Shown piece by piece: positions 45,866 through 54,799 of a stretch of 64,000 bases of DNA (position 1 is the first letter of the stretch; every line of letters begins with the position of its first letter). The DNA comes from Bradyrhizobium diversitatis. Lineage in GTDB: Bacteria > Pseudomonadota > Alphaproteobacteria > Rhizobiales > Xanthobacteraceae. The position numbers and the translations under genes were made by a program. The stretch covers positions 62,001 through 126,000 of the forward strand of contig NZ_JACEGD010000004.1 in assembly GCF_016031635.1 (NCBI RefSeq). The letters run 5' to 3'. Below the pieces are notes generated by a model. It made no database searches. It was not told where the DNA came from and was given only the letters and a program-made list of their open reading frames with translations.

Positions 45866-47152
45866 ATGAAACCATTCCAGGCGTTGCGGATGATTGCCTG
45901 TGGCGCGCTGCTCGTTGCGGCCGCAGCAGCTTCGGCCCGGGCCGAAGGGACTTTTGAAATTCCCGCGGGAGCACATTTCAACAAGGACAAGCTGGCAAAA
46001 CTCGACGCGTTCTTCCGCAACGAAGTCGCGACGGGGAAAATTCCCGGAGCGATCCTGCTCATCCAGCAGCACGGCAAGCCGGTCTATCACCAATCCTTCG
46101 GCGTGCAGGACGTGGAGTCGAAGGCCCCGATCACCGACCATACCATCTTCCGCCTGTTCTCGATGACCAAGGCCATCACCAGCGTGGTTGCCGTGCAGAT
46201 GATCGATGAGGGCAAGTTCTCCCTCGACGACCCGATCGCGAAATACATTCCGTCGTTTGCAAATGTGAAGGTCGGCGTCGAGAAGGCAGCCAGCGACGGC
46301 ACCAAGACGCTCGAACTGGTGCCGACGAACCGGCCGCCGACGGTGCTCGACCTGATGCGCCAGACCTCCGGCGTCACCTACGGCTTCTACGGCGACAGCC
46401 TGGTCCGCAAGGCCTACAAGGCTGCCGATATCTACGCCGGCGATTTCGACCTCGCCGAGTTCGCCGAGCGGATCGCAAAACTGCCGCTGCACAATCAACC
46501 CGGCGCGCTCTGGCAGTATGGCCATTCCACCGACATCCTGGCGCGGATCATGGAAATCGCGTCCGGGAAGTCCCTGATCGAGGTCGAGAAGGAAAAGCTG
46601 CTCGATCCGCTCGGCATGAAGGACACCGGCTTCTTCGTCGGTGACCCCGAAAAGCAGAAGCTGCTCGCCAAGCCGATGCCGAACGACAGCGATTTCCGGG
46701 TGGGACGCGAAAACGATCCGACCAAGCCGAAGAAGATGATGTACGCCAGCGGCGGCATGGTCTCGACGATGGCGGACTACGCGCGCTTCGCTCAGATGCT
46801 GCTCAATGGCGGCACATACGAGGGCAAGACCATTCTCAGCCCCAAGGCGTTCAAGCTGCTGACGACGGACCAGGTCGGGCCCGGGTCGGGCGTCGAACGG
46901 GACTTCTTCTATTTTCCCGGCGACGGCTTCGGCTTTGGGCTCGGCCTCGCGGTACGCACCGATCCGGGCAATGCCAAACCGCCGCCGCCGGGCAATCTGG
47001 GCGAACTGAAATGGGACGGCGCCAGCGGCTGCTATTTCGTGATCGACCCCAAGCAGGACATGTTCTTCGTCTTGCTCGAGCAGACTCCCTCGGAGCGCCA
47101 GCGCATCCAAAGGACCGTGAAGCAGCTGATTTATGAGGCCATGGAGAACTAA
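45866..47152 (+). CDS. Exported serine hydrolase, class C beta-lactamase / esterase family
   Basis: 428 residues from ATG 45866, preceded by GGGAGGGGGTTG. Sec signal MKPFQALRMIACGALLVAAA ending ASARA. Catalytic Ser99-Met-Thr-Lys102 (LFSMTKAITSVVAVQMIDEG), the second-motif tyrosine probably in QYGHSTDILARIMEIASGK. The fold is that of penicillin-binding-protein-like esterases and transesterases (EstB, LovD). It probably hydrolyses esters or short peptides in the periplasm; true beta-lactam activity is not implied. Confidence 0.88.
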   Translation: MKPFQALRMIACGALLVAAAAASARAEGTFEIPAGAHFNKDKLAKLDAFFRNEVATGKIPGAILLIQQHGKPVYHQSFGVQDVESKAPITDHTIFRLFSMTKAITSVVAVQMIDEGKFSLDDPIAKYIPSFANVKVGVEKAASDGTKTLELVPTNRPPTVLDLMRQTSGVTYGFYGDSLVRKAYKAADIYAGDFDLAEFAERIAKLPLHNQPGALWQYGHSTDILARIMEIASGKSLIEVEKEKLLDPLGMKDTGFFVGDPEKQKLLAKPMPNDSDFRVGRENDPTKPKKMMYASGGMVSTMADYARFAQMLLNGGTYEGKTILSPKAFKLLTTDQVGPGSGVERDFFYFPGDGFGFGLGLAVRTDPGNAKPPPPGNLGELKWDGASGCYFVIDPKQDMFFVLLEQTPSERQRIQRTVKQLIYEAMEN

Positions 47153-47290
47153 CGACATCACGTCGGCGAGCGAGCGACTGGGCAAGGCCATGTGCGCGCT
47201 TCAGTTCTGGCTGTACGGTCTTGATGTGCGTCAAACTGTCTAAAGGGCAAAACGGCTAGGAGCAGGAGTCTTCCCGGCCTCGGAGGCGAG

Positions 47291-47739
47291 ATGATGAGAT
47301 CTGCTATCGGATGGTTGATCGTTGCCGGTCTTGCCGCTGGTTTCGCCGCTGCCGCCAAGGCCGAAGAAGTCGATATCGGCAAGGCGGAGTTTCTGTCGTC
47401 ATGCGCGAGTTGTCATGGCGCAGATGCAAAGGGCAAAGGACCGGTCAGCGGCCAGCTCAAGACACCGCCTTCCGACCTGACCGTGTTGGCCAAGAACAAC
47501 AACGGGGTGTTCCCACCAACGCCGTTTACGAGACCATGTATGGGTCGAAATCGGTCCCGGCTCATGGCACGCGCGAAATGCCGATCTGGGGCGAACGGTT
47601 CAACCCCATCGTCAGCCTGCCTCATGCTGTCGATCCCACTTATTGGCAAAAGGCCGGGCCGCAGCAAAGCCCGGAGGTCGTCGTGCGGACTCGCATTCTC
47701 GCCGTGATCGATTACCTGAACCGAATTCAGCAGAAATAG
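47291..47739 (+). pseudogene. Periplasmic c-type cytochrome with a single-base frameshift
   Basis: ATG 47291 (GGAGGCGAG upstream) starts a Sec signal (IGWLIVAGLAAGFAAAAKAE) and a class I haem motif CASCHG (FLSSCASCHGADAKGKGPVS). After NNNGVFP the frame shifts; the expected continuation (TNAVYETMYGSKSVPAHGT, then REMPIWGERF with the haem Met ligand, ending DYLNRIQQK) is read one base earlier. This fits loss of one C from the run at 47511-47513. A true mutation or a base-calling error are both possible. Confidence 0.75.
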
Positions 47740-47780
47740 CGACCGAACAGCGTCGCCGCAGGGAGGCTGCTCGCCGCCTG

Positions 47781-49094
47781 CTACGCGACCTGACTTGCCG
47801 CCCAGCGATCCGGATCGGGACTATGTCCGATCAGCGCAAGCCCATAGGCGATCGACTCGAACTGGTCGCCTGACATCAGCCGTTCGTTGCCGAACCGCTC
47901 GGCGAACAGCTTCCGGACGGCCGGCACAAAGGACGTGCCGCCGGTCAAGAACACCTTCTCGATCTCGCGCGCGGTGACGCCGGCCTCCGCCAGCACCTTG
48001 TCGACGGTCGCCCCCAGCCGGGCGATATCGTCGGCGATCCAGGCTTCGAAATTCTTCCGTGTGATGGCCGCGCCGATATCGACGCCGCCGCCCTTGAAGC
48101 GGAAGTCCACCTCGTCCTGCGCCGACAGCGCGACCTTGGCATCGGACACGGCGCGGTAGAGCGAAAAGCCGAGGTCGAGATCGACGATGGTGATGAAATC
48201 CTCGAGCAGGTCAGGCTTCAGCGCAGTGCGCGCAAGTTCGCGGAGTTCGCGCAGATCGCCGTTGCTCTTCATCATCGCGAGCTGATGCCAGCGCGCGAGG
48301 TTGGTGTAGTGGCCGCTCGGGACCGGCAGCACCTTGTCGAACGAGCGAAAGCTGGAGCCTTTGCCGAGCCGCGGCGAGACGACGTGGTCGACGATGCGAT
48401 AGTCGAAGGTGTCGCCGGCGATGCCAATGCCGGCATGGCCGAGCGGCTCGGCGCGAAGGCTGCCGCCCGCGCGCGAGAAGCGCATCACGGAGAAATCGCT
48501 GGTACCGCCGCCGAAATCGGCAACCAGCACGGTGGCATCCCGCTCCAGCCGGCGCGCGAAGGAAAACGCCGCGCCCACGGGCTCGTAGACATAGCGCGCG
48601 TGACCGGCGCCGAGCCGTTCGAACGCGGCCCGGTAGCGCTGCATCGCCAGCGCCTCGTCGGGATTGCCGCCGGCGAAGCGCACCGGACGACCGACCGTGA
48701 TATTCGCCGCCTCGAAGCCGAACTTCCCGCCGCCATGGCGCGCCAGCGTCCGCAGGAAGGCCGCCAGAATATCCTCGAACTTGTAGCGCTGCCGGAACAC
48801 CTGCGTGGTGTTGAAGCTGCTGCTCGCCGCAAACGTCTTGAACGACTGAAGGAAGCGGTAGACGTGGCGGCCTTCGAGGAACTGCTCGATCGCCCACGGA
48901 CCACCCTCGGCCTGGGCGCCGGCGCCGGGCCGGTCCTCCCAGAAGCACAGGGCCGACACGTAGACGCTGTGGCGCTGTCCGCCATGGTCGAAGCGGATGG
49001 CCTCGACCCGGCGGTCGTCCGCCGCAATCGCGACGACCGTATTGCTGGTCCCAAAATCGATGCCGATCGAGACGGCGGGCGAGGCGCTCGACAT
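47781..49094 (-). CDS. Hsp70 family protein, YegD-like
   Basis: 437 residues from ATG 49094, similar in length to YegD (450). It has the actin-fold ATPase motifs: phosphate-1 VSIGIDFGTSNTVVAIAADD, phosphate-2 VLVADFGGGTSDFSVMRF, and the adenosine motif EKVFLTGGTSFVPAVRKLFA. It lacks the substrate-binding and lid domains of DnaK, as YegD does. Function is unclear; a chaperone-like ATPase is inferred. Its minus-strand neighbour upstream is the COG0523 GTPase, 122 bp away. Confidence 0.9.
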   Translation of the reverse strand: MSSASPAVSIGIDFGTSNTVVAIAADDRRVEAIRFDHGGQRHSVYVSALCFWEDRPGAGAQAEGGPWAIEQFLEGRHVYRFLQSFKTFAASSSFNTTQVFRQRYKFEDILAAFLRTLARHGGGKFGFEAANITVGRPVRFAGGNPDEALAMQRYRAAFERLGAGHARYVYEPVGAAFSFARRLERDATVLVADFGGGTSDFSVMRFSRAGGSLRAEPLGHAGIGIAGDTFDYRIVDHVVSPRLGKGSSFRSFDKVLPVPSGHYTNLARWHQLAMMKSNGDLRELRELARTALKPDLLEDFITIVDLDLGFSLYRAVSDAKVALSAQDEVDFRFKGGGVDIGAAITRKNFEAWIADDIARLGATVDKVLAEAGVTAREIEKVFLTGGTSFVPAVRKLFAERFGNERLMSGDQFESIAYGLALIGHSPDPDRWAASQVA

Positions 49095-49216
49095 GAACCA
49101 CTCTGACGGAGGATTGGAAGGGGGCAGAGCACTAACGGCTTTGTCGTCCCCTTGCAAGACCTGGTCGGAAATGGTCGCCCCCGGACCTCACGCCGAGACT
49201 CTGACATTCACGCCGA

Positions 49217-50422
49217 TCAGCTGGATTGATCGCCTCGACGCCAGGCCGGAAACGGATCGGCGAGAGCGGACCATGCGGCGATGTCCATCGTCGACGTTTC
49301 CGGGACGAGACATGCGTCGAGTCTGCGGCGGATCTCGGCTTCGTCCATGCCGGTGCCGATGAACACGATCTCCTGGCGGCGATCGCCGTAGACCTTGTCC
49401 CAATACTGGCCGAGCCGCTTGCGCCAGGCCTCATCATTCGGCCACCGCTCCTTCGGGACGCTCGCCCACCAGAAGCCTAGCGCTTCGGTCCTCACGATCG
49501 CTCCCGCCTGGCTGATCTCGCCAAGCCATTGCGGCCGCGTCGCCAGCCAGAAATGACCCTTCGCCCGGATCACGCCCGGCCAGGATGCCTTGACGAACTT
49601 GTCGAACTTCGACGGATCGAACGGCCGGCGGGCGCGGTAGACGAAGTTCCTCACGCCATATTCCTGCGTTTCAGGCACGTGGTCGGCGAAACCGTAGAGT
49701 TCCTTGTACCAGAGCGGATGCTGCTGGGCCTTCTCGAAGTCGAACCGGCCGGTGTTGAGCACGCGGTCGAAGGGCACGCGGCTGTGATTGGCCTCGATGA
49801 TGTCGGCTTCGGGATTCAACGAGCGGATGATCTGGCGTGCCGCCTCGCGCTGTTGCGGCGAGGCATCGTCCACCTTGTTGAGGATGATCACGTCGGCGAA
49901 CTCGATCTGCTCGACGAGGAGATCGACCAGCGTCCGCTTGTCGCCGTCCAGCGCCTCGCCGCGCTCGCCGAGGAACTCGGTCGAGGAATAGTCCTTGAGC
50001 AGGTTGGCGGCGTCGACCACCGTCACCATCGTGTCCAGATGGGCGATGTCGGAGAGGCTTTCGCCGTCCTCCGAGCGGAAATCGAACGTCGCTGCGACCG
50101 GGAGCGGCTCCGAAATGCCCGTCGATTCGATCAGCAGATAATCGAAGCGCCCGCTTTGGGCGAGCGCACGTACCTCCCTCAGGAGATCGTCGCGCAGGGT
50201 GCAGCAGATGCAGCCATTGGTCATCTCCACCAGCTTCTCATCAGTCCGCGAGAGGTTGGCACCACCATCGCGGACCAGGTCCGCATCGATGTTCACCTCG
50301 CTCATGTCGTTCACGATCACCGCCACTTTCAGGCCGTGCCGGTTGTTCAGGACGTGGTTCAGCAAAGTGGTCTTTCCAGCCCCGAGGAAGCCGGACAAGA
50401 CGGTGACGGGGAGTTTGGGCAT
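49217..50422 (-). CDS. COG0523 (CobW/ZigA-like) GTP-binding metallochaperone
   Basis: 401 residues from ATG 50422. G-domain motifs: Walker [21 protein letters not shown], the metal-binding [30 protein letters not shown] and NKVD-type VIILNKVDD. The C-terminal CobW domain is present. Family members move zinc to client enzymes during zinc starvation (ZigA, ZagA) or cobalt in cobalamin synthesis. The palindrome at 50484-50503, 61 bp upstream, matches Zur boxes, so zinc limitation is the likely signal. An extended frame to 50476 is possible. Confidence 0.92.
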   Translation of the reverse strand: MPKLPVTVLSGFLGAGKTTLLNHVLNNRHGLKVAVIVNDMSEVNIDADLVRDGGANLSRTDEKLVEMTNGCICCTLRDDLLREVRALAQSGRFDYLLIESTGISEPLPVAATFDFRSEDGESLSDIAHLDTMVTVVDAANLLKDYSSTEFLGERGEALDGDKRTLVDLLVEQIEFADVIILNKVDDASPQQREAARQIIRSLNPEADIIEANHSRVPFDRVLNTGRFDFEKAQQHPLWYKELYGFADHVPETQEYGVRNFVYRARRPFDPSKFDKFVKASWPGVIRAKGHFWLATRPQWLGEISQAGAIVRTEALGFWWASVPKERWPNDEAWRKRLGQYWDKVYGDRRQEIVFIGTGMDEAEIRRRLDACLVPETSTMDIAAWSALADPFPAWRRGDQSS

Positions 50423-50483
50423 GGAGATCGAACAGCCTTTTGAGCGGGATGGGTCGAGGGCGGCGAGACACGGCATCTCACTA

Positions 50484-50503
50484 TGTAATGTTATAACATT
50501 ACA
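50484..50503. promoter_or_regulatory. Zur-type palindrome upstream of the COG0523 gene
   Basis: TGTAATGTTATAACATTACA, a perfect 20-bp palindrome, matches the known Zur operator pattern (GTTATA...TATAAC-rich palindromes of proteobacteria). It lies 61 bp before the COG0523 start, where a Zur repressor would block transcription when zinc is plentiful. Confidence 0.82.
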
Positions 50504-50609
50504 TTCTCTGTTCGGCGCGCCGTGTCAAGGTGCTCTGTCCTGTGCGCCTTACCGGCTATGCCGCAATGCGGAAGAACGAATGCTGCTATGCAAACAAAAG
50601 CATGGACGC

Positions 50610-50626
50610 TGGCATCTGGTATACAT
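50610..50626 (+). promoter_or_regulatory. Weak copy of the 17-bp dyad, with promoter-like elements (site H)
   Basis: TGGCAT-CTGGT-ATACAT matches the left half and centre of dyads A and B but differs at two bases in the right half. TGGACG at 50603-50608 and TAAACT at 50626-50631, 17 bp apart, look like -35 and -10 elements for the small gene at 50683. Regulation by the GntR protein is uncertain. Confidence 0.4.
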
Positions 50627-50682
50627 AAACTGCCCTTCGAAATGAGGCAGCAAGGCTGACTGTCTCCAGAAAGGGATTTCCG

Positions 50683-50820
50683 ATGTCCAAGACCGCTTCC
50701 GTCGCTCTCGCCCCCTCCACTTCGCTGTTCGCCCGCCTGATGGCCGCGATCGACAGCTTCCTGATGGCGAGCGCCGAGATTTCCAATCACAACGGCGACC
50801 TGCCGCGTTTCGGCCTGTAA
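50683..50820 (+). CDS. Small protein, 45 aa, unknown
   Basis: ATG 50683 with ribosome site AAAGGGA; the stop TAA is at 50818-50820. The product is MSKTASVALAPSTSLFARLM followed by AAIDSFLMASAEISNHNGDL and PRFGL. The region 15-32 can form an amphipathic helix, and there is no signal peptide. Its own promoter-like sequence lies upstream and a strong terminator follows 64 bases after the stop, so it is an independent transcription unit. Family not recognised; small proteins of this style are common in Bradyrhizobium. Confidence 0.72.
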   Translation: MSKTASVALAPSTSLFARLMAAIDSFLMASAEISNHNGDLPRFGL

Positions 50821-50884
50821 GAAAGGCCTTGTCCGCCCGCCTAACGGCGGAGCTGACAGACCCCGCAGACGCCAGGTTCGGTCA

Positions 50885-50917
50885 AATGGCCCCGCACGTT
50901 CGGGGCCATTTTCTTTT
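50885..50917 (+). terminator. Rho-independent terminator after the 45-aa gene
   Basis: Perfect 10-bp stem AATGGCCCCG (50885-50894) with CGGGGCCATT (50901-50910), followed by TTCTTTT. Confidence 0.9.
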
Positions 50918-50995
50918 GCCTCCTTGCCCGGGCTTGCGACCTCAGCTGCGACGATTCGTCCGCCGGACTGGCTGCCGATCCGATTGTTTGTTTGC

Positions 50996-51012
50996 TGGCA
51001 TCGCGCATACCA
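50996..51012 (+). promoter_or_regulatory. 17-bp dyad I upstream of tctCBA system 2
   Basis: TGGCAT-CGCGC-ATACCA. TTGTTT at 50988-50993, two bases upstream, could be the -35 box; CATTGG 17 bp further would be a poor -10. The site is 271 bp before the tctC start, with no other gene between. Matches the dyads near the oxc and OxlT genes. Confidence 0.62.
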
Positions 51013-51283
51013 TTGGACAAGCAGGAACGATTGCACAATCCAAGGTGTAAGGCGAGGAAACATAACGCAAGACGGGAACAGCCGAGGGCACACGCACCGC
51101 GAGCCTTGGCGGAACCTTAGCCGAAAGGAGCGGATGCCGCGCGTCGTCCCTCCTCATACAGTTTCTATCGGGACTGCCATGGGAGATCGACCGCAAGGGT
51201 GACACCAGGCATCTGAATCGAGATGGGCTGACGCAAGTCGACAAAGAGCGGCTGCGTTGAGGGTTCGACAGGGAGAGAAGCAA

Positions 51284-52291
51284 ATGAAGCCATCCGTTCT
51301 GAGTGTCGCTTTGGCGGCAATCGCGATGTCGTGCGCGAGCAGCACCGCAAGCCGGGCAGCCTGGGAGCCGGTCCGTCCGGTCGAGTTCATCGTGCCCGCG
51401 GGCACCGGCGGCGGCGCCGATCAGATGGCACGCACCATTCAGGGCATCGTCACCAAGCACAACCTGATGAAGCAGCCGATGGTCGTCATCAACAAGGCGG
51501 GCGGCGCGGGCGGTGAAGGCTTCCTCGATGTGAAGACGTCGTCGGGCAATCCGCACAAGATCATCATCACGCTGTCGAACCTGTTCACGACGCCGCTGGC
51601 CACCGGCATTCCGTTCAACTGGAAGGATTTGACGCCGGTGGCGATGCTGGCGCTCGACGAATTCGTGCTCTGGGTGAATGCCGAGAAGCCGTACAACAGC
51701 GTCAAGGATTACGTCGACGCCGCGAAGAAGGCACCAAGCGGCTCGTTCAAGATGGGCGGCACCGGCTCCAAGCAGGAAGACCAGATCATCACGGTCGGCA
51801 TCGAGAAGGCGATCGACGCCAAGTTCACCTACATTCCCTACAAGGGCGGCGGCGAAGTCGCCGTCCAGCTCGTCGGCAATCACGTCGATTCAACCGTCAA
51901 CAATCCGATCGAAGCGGTCGCGCAATGGCGCGGCGGCAAGCTTCGTCCGCTCTGCGTCTTCGACGCCCAGCCGATGGCCTATGACGAACCGATCGCCGAC
52001 GGCAAGGCCTGGAAGGATATTCCGACCTGCAAGTCGCAGGGTCTTGCGATGGAGTATCTCATGCTGCGCGGCATCTTCATGTCGCCCAAGGCGACGAAGG
52101 ACCAGATCGAATACTATGTCGAGCTGTTCAAGAAGGTGCGCGCCACGCCGGAATGGCAGGACTTCATGAAGAGCGGCGCCTTCAACACGACCTTCCTGGC
52201 CGGCCCCGACTACGCCAAGTGGATTGAGGCCGAGGAGAAGCGCCACGAAGGCTTGATGAAGGAAGCCGGCTTCCTCGCATCGGCGAATTGA
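51284..52291 (+). CDS. tctC: Tripartite tricarboxylate transporter substrate-binding protein TctC (system 2)
   Basis: 335 residues from ATG 51284 (GGGAGAG upstream). A signal peptide covers about residues 1-25 (VLSVALAAIAMSCASSTASR, then AAWEP). The TctC loops are VEFIVPAGTGGGADQMARTI and VVINKAGGAGGEGFLDVKTS. Captures a carboxylate in the periplasm. First gene of tctC-tctB-tctA, preceded by dyad I. It is only distantly similar to the system 1 TctC, so the ligand may differ; oxalate or a related dicarboxylate is suggested by its OxlT neighbours (inference). Confidence 0.93.
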   Translation: MKPSVLSVALAAIAMSCASSTASRAAWEPVRPVEFIVPAGTGGGADQMARTIQGIVTKHNLMKQPMVVINKAGGAGGEGFLDVKTSSGNPHKIIITLSNLFTTPLATGIPFNWKDLTPVAMLALDEFVLWVNAEKPYNSVKDYVDAAKKAPSGSFKMGGTGSKQEDQIITVGIEKAIDAKFTYIPYKGGGEVAVQLVGNHVDSTVNNPIEAVAQWRGGKLRPLCVFDAQPMAYDEPIADGKAWKDIPTCKSQGLAMEYLMLRGIFMSPKATKDQIEYYVELFKKVRATPEWQDFMKSGAFNTTFLAGPDYAKWIEAEEKRHEGLMKEAGFLASAN

Positions 52292-52372
52292 GCCGCGACT
52301 TCGACGATGGCTGAGGACGCTGCTCGTCCTCGCGCCCACCGCGAAGGACTGCGTTTCCGCCCTGGAGGTCCC

Positions 52373-52864
52373 ATGACTGAACGATCTGAACGCGGCCCGG
52401 CACACAAGACGCTGGAAATCGGGATGGCGCTGCTGATCGGCGTCTTCGGCCTCGTCGTCATCTTCGGCAGCCTGAAGGCCGGCATCAACTGGGGCGCGGA
52501 GGGCCCGCGTGCCGGCTTCTTCCCCTTCTATATCGGCGCCGCCATCGTCGTGGCGAGCGCCATCAACCTCTGGCATGCGCAACGCGACGACGATGGCCGG
52601 CTGTTCGCAGAATGGGGGCAGCTGCGCCAAGTCATGAGCGTCGTCGTGCCGACCGCGATCTATGTCGGCTCGATGCCGTTCATCGGCCTCTACGTCGCCT
52701 CGATGGTTTTCATCGCCTGGTTCATGCGCTGGCTCGGCGGCTATCGCTGGCTGACCGTCGTCGCGGTGGCGGTCGGCATGCCGGTCCTGACCTATCTCGT
52801 TTTCGAGCGCTGGTTCCTCGTCCCGCTGCCCAAGGGGCCGCTCGAGGAATGGCTCGGCCTGTGA
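52373..52864 (+). CDS. tctB: Tripartite tricarboxylate transporter, small permease TctB (system 2)
   Basis: 163 residues from ATG 52373, with GGAGGTCCC directly upstream. Four membrane helices (MALLIGVFGLVVIFGSLKAG, FFPFYIGAAIVVASAINLWH, VMSVVVPTAIYVGSMPFIGL, WLTVVAVAVGMPVLTYLVFE). The C-terminal PLPKGPLEEWLGL is typical of TctB. Lies between tctC (81 bp) and tctA (42 bp). Confidence 0.9.
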   Translation: MTERSERGPAHKTLEIGMALLIGVFGLVVIFGSLKAGINWGAEGPRAGFFPFYIGAAIVVASAINLWHAQRDDDGRLFAEWGQLRQVMSVVVPTAIYVGSMPFIGLYVASMVFIAWFMRWLGGYRWLTVVAVAVGMPVLTYLVFERWFLVPLPKGPLEEWLGL

Positions 52865-52906
52865 GAGCCACGCATTCATTCAATTGCTGCTGCAGGACGT
52901 TTTGAC

Positions 52907-54406
52907 ATGGAAGAGTTGGCCAATCTGTTTCACGGCTTCGCGGTCGCCCTGCAGCCCTACAACATCATGCTGATGATCATCGGCATCACGCTCGGCGTCA
53001 TCATCGGCGTGCTGCCGGGGCTGGGGGGCGCCAACGGCGTCGCGATCCTGCTTCCCCTGACCTTCAGCATGCCGCCGACATCGGCGATCATCATGTTGTC
53101 CTGCATCTATTGGGGCGCATTGTTCGGCGGCGCCATCACCTCGATCCTCTTCAACATCCCCGGCGAGCCATGGTCGGTGGCGACCACCTTCGACGGCTAT
53201 CCGATGGCGCAACAGGGCAGACCCGGCGAAGCCCTGACCGCCGCCTTCACCTCCTCCTTCGTGGGCGCGCTGTTTGCCGTCATCATGATCACGCTCGTCG
53301 CGCCCCTCGTTGCGGGCTTCGCACTGCGATTTGGTCCGGCGGAGAAGTTCGCGGTGTACTTCCTCGCGTTCTGCAGCTTCGTCGGCCTCAGCAAGGAGCC
53401 ACCGTTCAAGACCATCGCGGCGATGATGATGGGCTTTGCGCTCGCGGCGGTCGGCCTCGATTCGATCACCGGACAGTTGCGGCTGACCTTCGGCATCACG
53501 GAGCTGCTCAACGGATTCGACTTCCTGATCGCCGTGATCGGCCTGTTCGGCATCGGCGAGATCCTGCTGACCATGGAGGAAGGGCTGGCGTTCCGCGGCG
53601 GCAATGCGAAGATCAACCTGCGGGTCGTGCTTCACACCTGGCGCGAGCTGCCCGCCTATTGGATGACCTCGCTGCGCTCCTGCCTGATCGGCTGCTGGAT
53701 GGGCGTCACGCCCGCGGGCGCAACGCCGGCCTCCTTCATGAGCTACGGCATTGCCAAGCGCCTGGCGCGACGCGGCAACAATTTCGGCAAGGGCGAGATC
53801 GAAGGCGTGATCGCGCCGGAGACGGCCGCGCATGCCGCGGGCACCGCCGCGCTGCTGCCGATGCTCTCGCTCGGCGTGCCGGGCTCGCCCACCGCCGCCG
53901 TCCTGCTCGGCGGATTGTTGATCTGGGGCCTGCAGCCCGGCCCGATGCTGTTCGTCGAGCAGAAGGAGTTCGTCTGGGGCCTGATCGCGTCGATGTATCT
54001 CGGCAACCTGGCCGGCCTCATCGTCGTGCTCACCTGTGTACCGATCTTCGCCGCGATCCTCCGCGTGCCCTTCGGCATCATCGCGCCGCTCATCCTGGTG
54101 CTCTGTGCGATCGGCGCCTATTCGGTGCACAACAGCACCTTCGACGTGATGCTGATGCTGGTGTTCGGCGTGCTCGGCTATCTCCTGAAAAAGTGCAACT
54201 ACCCGCTCGCCCCGCTGGTGCTCGCCATCGTGCTCGGCGACAAGGCCGAGGAAGCCTTCCGCCAATCGCTGCTGGGCTCGCAGGGATCGCTCGGGGTGTT
54301 CTTCTCCAACGGCCTCGTCAGCACGATCATGGCGCTCGGTCTGGTCGCCTTGTTCTGGTCCGCGATCCAGGAAGGCTATAGCCGGTTGCGCACGTCGATG
54401 GCGTGA
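52907..54406 (+). CDS. tctA: Tripartite tricarboxylate transporter, large permease TctA (system 2)
   Basis: 499 residues with about 12 helices and TctA motifs: GVIIGVLPGLGGANGVAILL, ALFGGAITSILFNIPGEPWS and LGVPGSPTAAVLLGGLLIWG. Works with TctB and TctC of the same operon. It lacks an adjacent IclR gene, unlike system 1; the nearest regulatory signal is dyad I. No clear terminator follows. Confidence 0.94.
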   Translation: MEELANLFHGFAVALQPYNIMLMIIGITLGVIIGVLPGLGGANGVAILLPLTFSMPPTSAIIMLSCIYWGALFGGAITSILFNIPGEPWSVATTFDGYPMAQQGRPGEALTAAFTSSFVGALFAVIMITLVAPLVAGFALRFGPAEKFAVYFLAFCSFVGLSKEPPFKTIAAMMMGFALAAVGLDSITGQLRLTFGITELLNGFDFLIAVIGLFGIGEILLTMEEGLAFRGGNAKINLRVVLHTWRELPAYWMTSLRSCLIGCWMGVTPAGATPASFMSYGIAKRLARRGNNFGKGEIEGVIAPETAAHAAGTAALLPMLSLGVPGSPTAAVLLGGLLIWGLQPGPMLFVEQKEFVWGLIASMYLGNLAGLIVVLTCVPIFAAILRVPFGIIAPLILVLCAIGAYSVHNSTFDVMLMLVFGVLGYLLKKCNYPLAPLVLAIVLGDKAEEAFRQSLLGSQGSLGVFFSNGLVSTIMALGLVALFWSAIQEGYSRLRTSMA

Positions 54407-54457
54407 GGCGCGACCGCGCCATCAGCACCATCGCCAAATTGCCGCAGGTCGGACTTC

Positions 54458-54474
54458 TGGAATATAGAATTCCA
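54458..54474. promoter_or_regulatory. Perfect palindrome E (TGGAAT-N5-ATTCCA)
   Basis: TGGAAT-ATAGA-ATTCCA, extended by TTC and GAA on the outside to a 23-bp dyad (54455-54477). The rest of the 54407-54799 gap holds only dyad D. Shares size and spacing with the other dyads but has ATTCCA in place of ATRCCA. It may be an upstream auxiliary operator for the first OxlT gene, or a site for another protein. Confidence 0.55.
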
Positions 54475-54729
54475 GAAATCGCGTGGTCAGCGACGGACCG
54501 CACGTCGGCAGCGCGCGCGTGGAGAATCGCCCAACGCGCGGGCTTTCAACAGCGGTCTTGCGGCGTCGGGACGATGCGAAAGTAAAGGCTAAATCAATCA
54601 CTTGAACAGGATCGACCGCCGCTTCCGCGGGCAGACCGGCAGCGATTGGGGCTTTACAATCCAGCCCTCATGGCGCATCTGAACAGGCCCGCGTTATTTC
54701 GCCGCACCTCCCGTCCTTCGCTTGAATCT

Positions 54730-54746
54730 TGGCATAATGAATACCA
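54730..54746 (+). promoter_or_regulatory. 17-bp dyad D in the promoter of the first OxlT-like gene
   Basis: TGGCAT-AATGA-ATACCA, with -35-like TTGAAT at 54722-54727 two bases upstream and CAGGAT (54745-54750) 17 bp from it as a possible -10. It ends 53 bp before ATG 54800, which has the ribosome site GGGAGGG. Confidence 0.72.
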
Positions 54747-54799
54747 GGATGCGAGCAGCGCATGCATAAAAATGATCGGCGCATTCGGGAGGGTTTTTA

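Noticed and set aside
52880..54265. 461-codon open frame on the minus strand
   Set aside because: Antisense to TctA; rich in His, Gln and Arg with no recognisable motif.
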